A stretch of DNA of 64,000 nucleotides, from positions 62,001 through 126,000 of the forward strand of contig NZ_JBHIKY010000005.1 of the NCBI RefSeq assembly GCF_042139015.1, read 5' to 3'. The notes under the pieces were generated by a model. That model was not told the DNA's origin. It made no database searches and saw nothing but the letters and a program-made list of their open reading frames with translations. Both the position numbers and the translations under genes were made by a program. This DNA comes from JBHIKY01 sp042139015. Its GTDB lineage: Bacteria; Bacillota; Bacilli; Bacillales; Marinococcaceae. Positions 7,895 to 16,777 of this stretch are shown here, one piece after another (within the stretch, counting starts at the first letter, position 1; every line of letters begins with the position of its first letter).

Positions 7895-9058
7895 ATGGCT
7901 CAGCAGCACCAAACCAATACAGCGTCAAGACTTTTCCCCACATATAAAAGATGGGATCTGACGTTTAAAGAAGCTAAAGGCTCTTATATTACAGATAGTA
8001 ACGGAAAAACTTACATTGATTTAATGGCGGGGATCGGTGTCGTAAATCTTGGCCACTCCCACCCGGCGGTCACTGCAGCTGTAGAAAAACAATTGTATTC
8101 AGGGTGGCACGCCTCCAATTTCTTTCAGTATCCGTCGCAGGAAAAAACAGCCGCGCTGTTAACGGAAAACAGCTGCGGAGATTTGGTCTTTTTTGCAAAC
8201 AGCGGAGCTGAAGCAAATGAAGCGGCTATTAAGCTCGTGAGAAAGCATACAGGAAGGAAAAAAATCATCAGTTTTGTCCAGTCCTTTCACGGTCGTACAT
8301 TAGGAAGCATGGCAGCAACAGGGCAGGAAAGTATTCAACAGGGGTTCGGCCCGATGCTTGAGGAATTTGTGTACGTTCCATACAACGATGTGAGCGCACT
8401 GGAGAAAGCAATCGATGAAGAAACAGCGGCAGTCATCCTTGAGCCTCTTCAAGGAGAAGGCGGCGTCATTCCCGGACATGAGGAATTTTTACAGAAGGCG
8501 GAGCAGCTTGCTGAGCAATACGGCGCCCTGCTCGTAGCTGACGAAGTCCAAACCGGACTTGGCAGAACAGGAGCCTTTTTTGCTCATGAGCATGCTGGAA
8601 TAAAGCCGGATATAATTACCACGGCAAAAGCACTGGGAAATGGCTTTCCAACAGGGGCGATGATTGGCAAAGCCAAGCTTGAAGCTTCCTTCGGTCCGGG
8701 CAGCCACGGATCTACATTTGGTGGAAATCCGCTAGCGATGGCTGCTGCAGAAGCTGTGCTCACCGTTCTGCTGGAAGAAAATTTATCGAAAAAAACAGCA
8801 GAGACCGGGAAAGCATTCCTCGGAGTTCTGCAAAAGTCCCTCCAGCCGCTTGAGCAAGTGACAGAGGTCCGCGGAAGAGGGTTAATGATCGGCATAGAAA
8901 CAAAATGTCCTGCGGCAGAAAAGGTGCTGGAGCTCCAGTCCAAAGGTGTGCTGGTTATAGCTGCCGGCCCCAGTGTGATTAGGCTGCTTCCGCCTCTGAC
9001 AACCGAGTGGGACACCCTAATGGATGGCGCGAAAGCAATTCAGGAGGTTTTGCAGTAG
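7895..9058 (+). CDS. argD: acetylornithine aminotransferase
   Basis: A class-III PLP-dependent aminotransferase (387 residues) converting N-acetylglutamate semialdehyde to N-acetylornithine with glutamate as donor. Visible hallmarks are NSGAEANEAAIKLVRK in the PLP phosphate cup, VADEVQTGLGRTG with the PLP-pyridine aspartate, and the Schiff-base lysine K245 in TTAKALGNG. The ATG at 7895 follows AGAGGAGAGG. A second ATG starts four bases upstream in another frame and is ignored. It is the fourth gene of the operon, 30 bp after argB and 24 bp before carA. Confidence 0.93.
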   Translation: MAQQHQTNTASRLFPTYKRWDLTFKEAKGSYITDSNGKTYIDLMAGIGVVNLGHSHPAVTAAVEKQLYSGWHASNFFQYPSQEKTAALLTENSCGDLVFFANSGAEANEAAIKLVRKHTGRKKIISFVQSFHGRTLGSMAATGQESIQQGFGPMLEEFVYVPYNDVSALEKAIDEETAAVILEPLQGEGGVIPGHEEFLQKAEQLAEQYGALLVADEVQTGLGRTGAFFAHEHAGIKPDIITTAKALGNGFPTGAMIGKAKLEASFGPGSHGSTFGGNPLAMAAAEAVLTVLLEENLSKKTAETGKAFLGVLQKSLQPLEQVTEVRGRGLMIGIETKCPAAEKVLELQSKGVLVIAAGPSVIRLLPPLTTEWDTLMDGAKAIQEVLQ

Positions 9059-9082
9059 CATATTGATGAGGAGGATTCAGTG

Positions 9083-10165
9083 ATGAAGGGATATATCAAG
9101 CTGGAAAGCGGAGAAATATTTGAAGGAAATACAGCAGGGAATCAATTAAACGATACGTATGGAGAAATCGTATTTTTCACAGGCATGACTGGATATCAGG
9201 AAGTCATGACCGACCCATCCTTTCATGGTCAGATAGTAGTATTCACCTATCCCCTCATAGGAAATTATGGTGTGAATGACTTTGACAATGAGAGCTTAAA
9301 GCCGCAGCCGGCAGGATTGATTATAAGTGAAGTAAATGAAGATGTTTTTCATTATGAGGCTACAAAAACAATTGCTGAAGCAGCAGCAGAGGCAGGAATT
9401 CCAGTCCTTTCCGGGGTCGACACAAGAGCGCTTGTAAAGAGCATTAGAGAAAAAGGCGATATGGGCGCTGTGCTGACAAGCAGCCCAGCTGCAACAGATG
9501 TTAATTCTTATGAAAAACTCGGTGAAAAGATGCTGATGAATGAGGTTACCGTCTCCTCGCCTCAGTCGTTCGGTGAGGGAGAATTCCACATCGTCCTTTT
9601 GGATTTCGGCTACAAGCATTCCATGGTGAAAAGACTGACGGAAAAAAGATGTAAAGTGACCGTTGTTCCGTATGACAGCACCGCTGCCGACATCAGCGCT
9701 CTTCAGCCGGATGGTCTGCTTTTTTCCAATGGTCCCGGTAATCCCAAGCAGTTAGAAGCAGAGCTGCCACATTACAGAAAACTTGCAGAAACATACCCTT
9801 CAATAGGAATTTGTCTTGGACACCAGCTGCTGGCGCTTGCCTTTGGTGCAGATACAGAAAAACTGCGTTTTGGCCACCGCGGTGCAAATCAGCCGGTGCA
9901 GGATAAAGTGACAAAAAAGGTGTTTATGACTTCACAGAACCATAGCTATGTGGTAAAGGAAGATACCATTCCAAGCAGTGAATTCAAAATGAAGTACGTA
10001 AATATAAATGACGGTTCTGTAGAAGGACTGGACCATATTAAGCATAAAATTACGACGGTGCAATTTCACCCGGAAGCACACCCTGGTCCTGCAGACAGCG
10101 AAGAAATTTTTGATGAATTTATCAGTCACCTGAAGACAAAAGGGAGAGAGAAAACCTATGCCTAA
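9083..10165 (+). CDS. carA: carbamoyl-phosphate synthase small (glutaminase) subunit, arginine-linked
   Basis: A class-I glutamine amidotransferase supplying ammonia to CarB. The N-terminal CPSase domain begins MKGYIKLESGE. The C-terminal GATase holds the nucleophile C244 (GICLGHQ) and the His-Glu pair in QFHPEAHPGP. There are 360 residues from the ATG at 9083. A GTG directly before it is also possible. GGAGGATT precedes both. Its place between argD and carB-argF marks it as the arginine-pathway copy (carA of B. subtilis) rather than the pyrimidine copy. It overlaps carB by 8 bp, which suggests translational coupling of the two subunits. Confidence 0.94.
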   Translation: MKGYIKLESGEIFEGNTAGNQLNDTYGEIVFFTGMTGYQEVMTDPSFHGQIVVFTYPLIGNYGVNDFDNESLKPQPAGLIISEVNEDVFHYEATKTIAEAAAEAGIPVLSGVDTRALVKSIREKGDMGAVLTSSPAATDVNSYEKLGEKMLMNEVTVSSPQSFGEGEFHIVLLDFGYKHSMVKRLTEKRCKVTVVPYDSTAADISALQPDGLLFSNGPGNPKQLEAELPHYRKLAETYPSIGICLGHQLLALAFGADTEKLRFGHRGANQPVQDKVTKKVFMTSQNHSYVVKEDTIPSSEFKMKYVNINDGSVEGLDHIKHKITTVQFHPEAHPGPADSEEIFDEFISHLKTKGREKTYA

Positions 10166-13100
10166 GCAGTCTAATATAAATAAAGTGCTGGTGATCGGGT
10201 CCGGGCCAATTATTATCGGGCAGGCAGCAGAATTCGATTACTCCGGAACCCAGGCGTGTCTGGCACTTCGTGAGGAAGGCATGGAAGTTATTTTAATGAA
10301 CAATAATCCTGCCACTGTGATGACAGATGAAGCATGTGCGGATAAAGTCTATTTCGAGCCGCTCACGCTTGAATCAGTAGAGAATGTACTGAAGAAAGAA
10401 AAGCCGGATGGATTGCTGGCAACACTTGGTGGCCAGACCGGCCTTAACCTGGCTTTATCCATGCATGAAGCAGGGTTACTTGATAAATACAATGTCACCT
10501 TACTTGGCACCCCGATTGAATCAATCATGAAGGGGGAGGACCGGGAATTGTTCCGTTCCTTGATGCAGGAACTCAATGAACCTGTGCCTGACAGTAAAAT
10601 AGTAGAAAAGCAGGCAGATGCTCTGGCATTTGCCAAATCAGCAGGTTATCCGATTATTGTGCGTCCAGCCTATACGCTGGGCGGCGGCGGAGGAGGTATT
10701 GCCAATGATGAGGATGAGCTGCGCTATATAATTAATGCAGGTCTCGAGGCAAGTCCTATTAATCAATGTCTGGTGGAAAAGAGTATCGCCGGCTTCAAAG
10801 AAATTGAATATGAAGTAATGCGTGATGAAAATGATACTTGTATTACTGTCTGCAACATGGAAAATATAGACCCGGTCGGAGTTCATACAGGTGACTCTAT
10901 TGTGGTAGCCCCGTCCCAGACATTAACAGACATCGAATATCAAATGCTGAGGGCGGCGTCTTTAAAGGTCATCCGCGCTCTCGGGATTGTTGGGGGCTGC
11001 AATATTCAATTTGCACTCGACCCTTACAGCAAGCAGTATTACTTGATAGAGGTAAATCCAAGAGTGAGCCGCTCCTCTGCACTGGCATCCAAGGCTACTG
11101 GCTATCCCATTGCGAGGATGGCAGCCAAGCTGAGTGTGGGATATCATCTGCATGAACTTCTCAATCCAGTTACAGGGCATACGTACGCGAGCTTTGAACC
11201 AGCACTTGATTATGTGGTTGTAAAATTTCCACGCTGGCCTTTCGATAAGTTTTCATATACTGACCGAAAACTCGGCACGCAGATGAAAGCAACCGGAGAA
11301 GTAATGGCGATTGAACGGAATCTCCCCGCTGCCATTCAAAAAGCAGTTCGTTCTCTCGAAATTAATACGTTTGGCCTGTCGCTGCCAGAGATTAAAACAT
11401 TATCTTCAGAAGAATTGAAGCAAAAGACAGCTGCTCAGGACGATGAACGCTTTTTCGCTGTCATGGAGAGTTTACGAAGAGGTATGACCATTGAAAGCAT
11501 TCACAATGAAACAGGAATTGATTTATTCTTTTTGAAAACATTTATGAGATTGGTCCATCTTGAGCAAAATATTGGAAGCACTGATTGGGTGGAAGTATCC
11601 AAAGAAGATCTGCTTGCCTGGAAAAAAGCTGGCTTCACGGATAAGTGGCTTGCTTCTCAATGGAATATCTCCCCGGCCGCTATATATGAAAAGCGAAAAG
11701 AATGGGAACTGCTTCCCTCTTATCATATGGTGGATACGTGTGCTGCGGAATTTACTGCGGAAACTCCATATTACTACTCGAGCTGGTATGGAAACAGCGA
11801 CCGCGAGCCGCAATCAGGCAGACGGAAGATTTTAATCATAGGTTCCGGACCAATCCGGATCGGCCAGGGGATTGAATTTGATTACTGCTCTGTGCATGGA
11901 GCGATAGCTGTTAAAAAAGCCGGCTATGAAGCAGTTATTATGAATAATAATCCGGAAACGGTCAGCACTGATTTTGAAATGGCGGATCATTTATATTTTG
12001 AACCGATTACGGTGGAGGATGTTCTGCACGTAGCTGCTGAAGAAGCAATCGAAGGAGTCATCGTTCAGCTGGGCGGGCAGACAGGAATTTCGCTTACAAA
12101 AGAGCTGGAGGATGCTGGATTAAAAGTACTTGGCACTACCTCCGAGGTAATTGACCAGCTTGAGGACCGCGGACGTTTTTATGATTTTATGCAGGAGGTG
12201 AACGTTCCTCATATTCCCGGTGTGACAGGCTTTCATCAAAAGGATGTTGAACAGAAGGCTGCTGAAACCGGATATCCAGTGCTGCTGCGCCCTTCGTATG
12301 TAATCGGCGGCCGTGGAATGGTTATTCTTACAGATGACAAAGAGTTGACGAAGTATCTGGAGTCAACAAAGGTAGAATATCCAATTTTGATAGATGCCTT
12401 TATGCCGGGAAAGGAGCTGGAGGTGGATGTTTTAACTGATGGAGAGGACATCCTTATTCCCGGCATTTTTGAACACGTCGAGCCGGCAGGCGTTCATTCT
12501 GGAGATTCGATGGCTGTTACCCCGCCTTATTCAATCGAAGAGGGTACGAAGAAATTAGTTGTAGAATACGCCCGACGCATAGCAGAAGGCATGGATTTTC
12601 AAGGGATATTTAATATTCAATTTGTGCTTGAGCAAAGTGAGCTTTACGTTATTGAAATTAATCCTCGTGCTTCGAGAACGGTGCCAATTTTCTCAAAGGT
12701 CACCGGCTTGCCAATGATCGAAGGAGCCGTCCATCTATTACTTGGCGGCAGACTTACGCAATGGAAGGACGGAATGACTGGTCTTGCAGAGGAAACGCCG
12801 TATTACACGGTCAAAGCCCCGGTCTTTTCAAATGACAAGCTTGCTGGTATTGATCCAATCCTTGAAGCAGAAATGAAATCAACTGGAGAGCTGATCAGCA
12901 TTGCCGAACAGAAGGAAGCAGCCTTCAAAAAAGCGTTTGCCTGGTCAGAAAGTCAGATTCCTGCATTATTCAGGAAAAAAGGAACAGTATTTTGTGATAT
13001 CGATGCTGAGCATGAAGAAGCCTGCAGTGGTGCACTGAAATCGTTAAAAGGGATGGGATACACTCTTGTCACAGAAGCGTCTTCTCACTTCGATGGGGAT

Positions 13101-13337
13101 GAGACGATAAGCTTTGAGGACTGGCTTGAGCAGGAACAGGCAGTCGCCTACTTAAGCATTCCTAAGACCGGGTTCGCTACAGGGAAGCAGCGGCGCCAGG
13201 ATGCTTTAAAGCAGCGAAAAACCATTGTGACAAACCCCAGCACGTTGAAGATAATGACACAAGCAATGACAGGGGAAAATACAGCCCCTAAAGCAATGGG
13301 TGAGTGGCTGAAGAAGCCTGCCCAGGAAGGAGTGTAA
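10158..13337 (+). CDS. carB: carbamoyl-phosphate synthase large subunit
   Basis: Makes carbamoyl phosphate from bicarbonate, ammonia and two ATP. The 1059-residue protein shows the expected internal duplication: two ATP-grasp halves each opening with a GSGPI-IGQ motif (near residues 14 and 559), each with an NPETVSTD-like or NPATVMTD motif and an E-NPR-SRSSALASK or E-NPRASR site. The C-terminal allosteric MGS-like domain (after about residue 930) is the least conserved part. It overlaps carA by 8 bp and ends 3 bp before argF, so all three are tightly coupled. Confidence 0.95.
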   Translation: MPKQSNINKVLVIGSGPIIIGQAAEFDYSGTQACLALREEGMEVILMNNNPATVMTDEACADKVYFEPLTLESVENVLKKEKPDGLLATLGGQTGLNLALSMHEAGLLDKYNVTLLGTPIESIMKGEDRELFRSLMQELNEPVPDSKIVEKQADALAFAKSAGYPIIVRPAYTLGGGGGGIANDEDELRYIINAGLEASPINQCLVEKSIAGFKEIEYEVMRDENDTCITVCNMENIDPVGVHTGDSIVVAPSQTLTDIEYQMLRAASLKVIRALGIVGGCNIQFALDPYSKQYYLIEVNPRVSRSSALASKATGYPIARMAAKLSVGYHLHELLNPVTGHTYASFEPALDYVVVKFPRWPFDKFSYTDRKLGTQMKATGEVMAIERNLPAAIQKAVRSLEINTFGLSLPEIKTLSSEELKQKTAAQDDERFFAVMESLRRGMTIESIHNETGIDLFFLKTFMRLVHLEQNIGSTDWVEVSKEDLLAWKKAGFTDKWLASQWNISPAAIYEKRKEWELLPSYHMVDTCAAEFTAETPYYYSSWYGNSDREPQSGRRKILIIGSGPIRIGQGIEFDYCSVHGAIAVKKAGYEAVIMNNNPETVSTDFEMADHLYFEPITVEDVLHVAAEEAIEGVIVQLGGQTGISLTKELEDAGLKVLGTTSEVIDQLEDRGRFYDFMQEVNVPHIPGVTGFHQKDVEQKAAETGYPVLLRPSYVIGGRGMVILTDDKELTKYLESTKVEYPILIDAFMPGKELEVDVLTDGEDILIPGIFEHVEPAGVHSGDSMAVTPPYSIEEGTKKLVVEYARRIAEGMDFQGIFNIQFVLEQSELYVIEINPRASRTVPIFSKVTGLPMIEGAVHLLLGGRLTQWKDGMTGLAEETPYYTVKAPVFSNDKLAGIDPILEAEMKSTGELISIAEQKEAAFKKAFAWSESQIPALFRKKGTVFCDIDAEHEEACSGALKSLKGMGYTLVTEASSHFDGDETISFEDWLEQEQAVAYLSIPKTGFATGKQRRQDALKQRKTIVTNPSTLKIMTQAMTGENTAPKAMGEWLKKPAQEGV

Positions 13338-13340
13338 AAG

Positions 13341-14300
13341 ATGGCAGATAAAACCGCCGTGCAGCCGAAAACGAACTTAAAAGGCAGAGATATGCTGACG
13401 CTGCTTGACTTCACAAGCGAAGAAGTCTCCAGCCTGCTCGCACATGCTGAACAATTGAAGTCGGAACAGATAAACGGGACCGCCCATCCGTTGCTTGCCG
13501 GAAAATCACTTGGAATGATCTTTGAAAATGCCTCTACGCGTACTAGAGTTTCCTTCGAAGTAGGAATGACGCAGCTTGGAGGACATGCCCTGTTTTTAAG
13601 TCCGAGAGATATGCAGATAGGACGCGGGGAACCCATCATGGACACTGCAAAAGTGCTCGCGCGCTATCTCGATGCTATCATGATCAGGACCAATTCCCAT
13701 GAAAAAGTAGAGGAACTTGCCGCGCACTCTGATGTTCCCGTCATTAACGCCCTGACTGATTTATATCACCCGTGCCAGGCGCTCGCTGATTTATTAACAA
13801 TTAAGGAGCATAAGGGGAAATTAGAAGGATTAAAGGCAGTATATATCGGGGACGGCAATAATGTGGCTCATTCCTTTTTAATCGCTTGTGCCAAAGCGGG
13901 CATAGATACAGCTATTGCTGTGCCTACTGGCTATGAACCAGACAAAAAAGTGTGGGAAGAGGTCGAAAAGACGGCTAAGGAAAATAACACAAAGGCGGAG
14001 CTGACAGATAATCCTCAGCAGGCAGTAAGTGGTGCAGATGTTATTTATACTGATGTCTGGACGAGCATGGGATTTGAAGAAGAAAAAGAAAAACGATTAC
14101 AGGCTTTTGAAGGCTTTCAGATAAATAAAGAGCTGTGTAAAGATGCAAATGCTGATTTTCTATTTCTCCACTGCCTGCCGGCTCACCGCGGCGAAGAAGT
14201 TTCCTCCGAAATAATTGACGGGGTTCATTCGGCTGTGTATGACCAGGCAGAAAACCGGCTTCATGTTCAAAAAGCAATACTTGCCGCAGTGATACATTAA
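13341..14300 (+). CDS. argF: ornithine carbamoyltransferase
   Basis: Joins ornithine and carbamoyl phosphate to give citrulline. The carbamoyl-phosphate site STRTRVSFEVG is near residue 59, the second-site HPCQALAD is in the middle, and the ornithine/catalytic motif HCLPAHRGEE is near residue 273. There are 319 residues, the usual length. GGAAGGAG overlaps the end of carB just before the start. It is the last gene of the operon and is followed by a terminator. The genes for converting citrulline to arginine (argG, argH) are not in the window. Confidence 0.95.
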   Translation: MADKTAVQPKTNLKGRDMLTLLDFTSEEVSSLLAHAEQLKSEQINGTAHPLLAGKSLGMIFENASTRTRVSFEVGMTQLGGHALFLSPRDMQIGRGEPIMDTAKVLARYLDAIMIRTNSHEKVEELAAHSDVPVINALTDLYHPCQALADLLTIKEHKGKLEGLKAVYIGDGNNVAHSFLIACAKAGIDTAIAVPTGYEPDKKVWEEVEKTAKENNTKAELTDNPQQAVSGADVIYTDVWTSMGFEEEKEKRLQAFEGFQINKELCKDANADFLFLHCLPAHRGEEVSSEIIDGVHSAVYDQAENRLHVQKAILAAVIH

Positions 14301-14310
14301 TAATCGAGCT

Positions 14311-14343
14311 GGGGCTGTATCATAAATGATACTCGCCCCTTTT
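14311..14343 (+). terminator. terminator of the arginine operon
   Basis: GGGGC-T-GTATCAT (14311-14323) pairs with ATGATAC-TC-GCCCC (14326-14339), followed by TTTT. It lies directly after argF. Confidence 0.8.
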
Positions 14344-14360
14344 GCATGGTAAAAAAAGCA

Positions 14361-14520
14361 GGGGACAAGTCCTTCGCTTTCCGTGGGCAGCGCTTCAGCT
14401 AACCGGGCGAAACCCGCGCCCGGCGGATCTTCAGCCGCTGCTCTTCCCACTGGAGTCTTCGCGGTGGATTGGTAGCTTTAAAAAAAGACTGGGGCTGTAG
14501 CATAAGCCCTTTTTATAGAA
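14361..14520. repeat. intergenic palindromic repeat element (type A)
   Basis: This gene-free stretch holds a GC-rich imperfect palindrome (core about 14371-14465: a GCTTTCCGTGGGCAGCGCTTCAG arm and a GCTGCTCTTCCCACTGG arm) of the sort dispersed between genes in many Bacillaceae. It is bounded by CTGGGGCTGTATCATAA at 14309-14325 and a 16/17 copy at 14489-14505. The right copy sits in a second terminator-like hairpin (GGGCT/AGCCC, then TTTTT). No coding sequence is supported here. Confidence 0.6.
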
Positions 14521-14542
14521 AAAGTAGTATCGGCTTATGACG

Positions 14543-14776
14543 TTAATATAGTGCCTCATCGATAAGGTGGTGGCCGTCCGCTACAATATCAATATCACTG
14601 GTAGTATATTCTGACTTGGTATACAGTTCCACTGATAATCCACCGACAACAATTGGTGTAATCCCAAGGGATTCCAAATATTCGGTTAAGTGGGAGCAAA
14701 AGTAGGTCATTTTCTGTAATTTTTGGAGTCCCTTGAGTGATTCCATCTCCTGTTTCAATACATCAATCGAACTCAT
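14543..14776 (-). CDS. short nucleotidyltransferase-fold protein (possibly truncated), TA-like module
   Basis: A 77-residue protein with the minimal-nucleotidyltransferase signature: a GG-x-S strand-helix (VVGGLSVELYT) followed by a DxD metal motif (TSDIDIVADG). This matches small MNT/DUF6036-type nucleotidyltransferases seen in toxin-antitoxin and abortive-infection modules. Known relatives are about twice as long, and this one stops soon after the DxD, next to a repeat element, so it is probably C-terminally truncated. A GAGGGAG site precedes the ATG. Its start lies 14 bp inside the end of the upstream gene, indicating one transcript. Function (AMP-transfer, antitoxin, or dead remnant) cannot be read from the sequence. 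Confidence 0.6.
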   Translation of the reverse strand: MSSIDVLKQEMESLKGLQKLQKMTYFCSHLTEYLESLGITPIVVGGLSVELYTKSEYTTSDIDIVADGHHLIDEALY

Positions 14777-15002
14777 AATACAACTCCCTCTCTCCCAGAC
14801 GCTTGATTTTTCCTTCTTCTACCGCCCGGTTCCATTTTTGGATACAAATCAAGTCGAGAGCTTCTACCTCCCCTTTGCTTCTTATTTTGTTATTTTTTCT
14901 TCTGGACGATATCGCTGAAAATTCTCTTTTTAATTGATAATTTACTTCGTTTGACCTACTATTAATTGTTTCATTGATGGTGTTAATGTTGATTTCTTTC
15001 AT
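14763..15002 (-). CDS. hypothetical 79-residue protein paired with the nucleotidyltransferase
   Basis: I do not recognise this protein. It is mostly helical and charged (MKEININTINETINSRSNEV at the N-terminus, then a KIKRLGERELYYEFD ending), with no membrane segment or cysteine pair. A good GAGGAGAG site precedes the ATG at 15002. Its last 14 bp overlap the start of the nucleotidyltransferase, so the two form a two-gene unit, as in toxin-antitoxin or small defence modules. It may be the DNA-binding or partner component of such a module. This is inference from arrangement only. Confidence 0.55.
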   Translation of the reverse strand: MKEININTINETINSRSNEVNYQLKREFSAISSRRKNNKIRSKGEVEALDLICIQKWNRAVEEGKIKRLGERELYYEFD

Positions 15003-15299
15003 GAGAACTCTCCTCTCTGCTGAGCATCGTATGAAAGATCATCAGGCCACGTTGTTTTCCTCATTATAACACGGACTCCTGGTCACTATTCTTTTTCATT
15101 CCTTTCGTTTTCGACAAAATTCAGATGAAAAGTTGCATAATTTCACCGATAAGCTAAAATAAACAAGAACGTGCTTTTCTTTAGGAAATAGGAGAGAATA
15201 ATATTTGCGCTTCGATTTTAATATTCAGCGTCAACTAGCACGGGGCTGCTCCAGTTCATGTTGAAAGTCAAAATGGCAACTATTATTAGGATGTGTAGT

Positions 15300-15473
15300 A
15301 TGTCGGTAAAGGAAATATATATTGGAACATTCATTTTCTGTGCTGTGCTGCTCCTGGTCTTCGGTATGCTTCACTACTTTACTGAGCTGGGGGATGGGGG
15401 AGCGGTAATTATTTCTATTATTTCTGCACTCGCTGCAGAGCTTCTTTATAGAAGAAAGAAATCGAGAAATTGA
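15300..15473 (+). CDS. small membrane protein, unknown
   Basis: A 57-residue protein with two hydrophobic segments (roughly residues 6-25 and 33-47) ending in a basic tail RRKKSRN. No family recognised. Several in-frame ATGs exist (15258, 15273, 15291, 15300). I prefer 15300 because AGGATG lies at suitable distance and the hydrophobic segment then begins close to the N-terminus. A 19-codon TTG-started frame with a GGAGAG site (15205-15264) lies just upstream and could be a leader, but this is weak. A terminator follows. Confidence 0.5.
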   Translation: MSVKEIYIGTFIFCAVLLLVFGMLHYFTELGDGGAVIISIISALAAELLYRRKKSRN

Positions 15474-15483
15474 GCTTTACTTG

Positions 15484-15518
15484 AAAAAGGGCCAAGCTGG
15501 GGAGTGAGCGCCCTTTTT
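15484..15518 (+). terminator. rho-independent terminator
   Basis: AAAGGGC and GCCCTTT pair across an 18-base loop, followed by a T-run. It separates the small membrane gene from med. Confidence 0.6.
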
Positions 15519-15541
15519 AGAGAACACGGGGGAGATTACTT

Positions 15542-16501
15542 ATGAAGAGACTGGTATTCAGTTTTTTCCTATTTTCTATTTTAGTAATTATGTCAGGCTG
15601 CGGGGAAGCAGCCAAGGTGTCTTCGACGGAAAAAAAGGCAGCCTTGCTGCTTGAATCCACCTTTGATGATCAAGGCTGGAACAAAAAAGGGTATGACAGT
15701 CTTCTTCATTTGAAATCAGATCTAAACATGGAAGTTACGTATGAAGAAAATATAAATACCCCTGCAGCAGCGGCTGAAATTATTCAAAAACTTGACGAGA
15801 GAAATTTCGGGCTTATTATTGGGCACGGTCAAATTTTCGCAGAATATTTCTCTGCAATAAGAGACAGCTATCCACAGATTCAATTTGTTGCGATGAATGG
15901 AGAGGGAGCTGGTGACAATGTCACGACTCTACAATTCGACGGCTATGCCATGGGATATTTTGCAGGCAGGCTTGCAGGGCAGATGAGTGAAACTCAAACG
16001 ATTGGTGTTATTGGAGCAAAGAAGTGGCAGCCTGAAGTTGAAGGTTACATTGAGGGAGCAGCCACTACTTCTACTGATCTAAATATAAAAAATGAAATAG
16101 TAAATGGCTGGGATGACAAAGAAGGAGCTTTTGAAGCACTCGACAGCATGTTGGAAGCTGATGCTGATATCGTATATCCTGCCGGTGATGGTTTTCACGT
16201 GGAGGTAATAAAGAAACTTAAGGAAAAAGATCGATATGCGATCGGCTATGTAGGAGAGCAATCAGACCTTGGAGAGTCGACGGTGCTTACGAGCACAATT
16301 CAGCATGTGGATAAGCTGTACCGTATTGCAGCGGACGAATTTCTGGCTGGTACACTTGACAGCGGCACTCACACGTACGATTTTGCGGAGGATGCTATCT
16401 CCTTGGGTAATTTCAGTCCAGCAGTGCCTGATGAGCTGCAGGAACAGTTAACAGAGGAAATTGAAGAATATAAGACAACCGGGAAACTTCCCGGCCAGTA
16501 A
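15542..16501 (+). CDS. med: Med-like BMP-family lipoprotein
   Basis: A 319-residue lipoprotein (lipobox MSGC, cysteine near residue 20) with a periplasmic-binding-protein fold of the basic-membrane-protein (BMP/PnrA) family: STFDDQGWNKKGYD near residues 39-52, FDGYAMGYFAGRLAG in the middle, and a conserved VYPAGDG segment. In B. subtilis, Med positively affects comK transcription and is followed by comZ. The same pair occurs here, 24 bp apart, supporting the name. BMP proteins usually bind nucleosides, but no ABC permease genes are adjacent, so this is a stand-alone sensor or regulator rather than an importer component. GGGGGAG precedes the ATG. Confidence 0.85.
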   Translation: MKRLVFSFFLFSILVIMSGCGEAAKVSSTEKKAALLLESTFDDQGWNKKGYDSLLHLKSDLNMEVTYEENINTPAAAAEIIQKLDERNFGLIIGHGQIFAEYFSAIRDSYPQIQFVAMNGEGAGDNVTTLQFDGYAMGYFAGRLAGQMSETQTIGVIGAKKWQPEVEGYIEGAATTSTDLNIKNEIVNGWDDKEGAFEALDSMLEADADIVYPAGDGFHVEVIKKLKEKDRYAIGYVGEQSDLGESTVLTSTIQHVDKLYRIAADEFLAGTLDSGTHTYDFAEDAISLGNFSPAVPDELQEQLTEEIEEYKTTGKLPGQ

Positions 16502-16525
16502 ACAAAAATGAGGTGAACCGCCATA

Positions 16526-16714
16526 ATGAATCAAGAGCTGAATATGAAATTTATGAGTATTGCAATGAAGCATCTCCAGGAAGGAAAATCATTTTTGACT
16601 GATAAAGGCATTGAACTTGATGTCCACGACCTGCAGCCCGCACTTGAAATGCTGATGAGTGTAATGGGAGAGGCCTACGATTTAGGTTATGAAGACGGCA
16701 AAAATGAAGAATAA
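16526..16714 (+). CDS. comZ: ComZ, regulator linked to comG expression
   Basis: A 62-residue acidic helical protein (NMKFMSIAMKHLQEGK... MLMSVMGEAYDLGYEDGK) with the length and sequence character of ComZ, which in B. subtilis limits transcription of the comG DNA-uptake operon. An ATG with GAGGTGAA upstream is close behind med, indicating an operon. No DNA-binding motif is obvious, and the mechanism is not readable from sequence. Confidence 0.85.
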   Translation: MNQELNMKFMSIAMKHLQEGKSFLTDKGIELDVHDLQPALEMLMSVMGEAYDLGYEDGKNEE

Positions 16715-16777
16715 TGGCACACCTTCTATTTGAAGGTTCATATAATATGAGAACCTTGAAAAGAAAGGCGGCCAAAT

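Noticed and set aside
14361..14520. CRISPR-like array
   Set aside because: Only imperfect palindromes, no regular repeat-spacer spacing. No CRISPR array, tRNA, rRNA, insertion sequence with transposase or phage gene was found in the window.
15205..15264. 19-codon frame (TTG start, GGAGAG site) before the small membrane gene
   Set aside because: Only the ribosome site supports it; noted as a possible leader but too weak to annotate.
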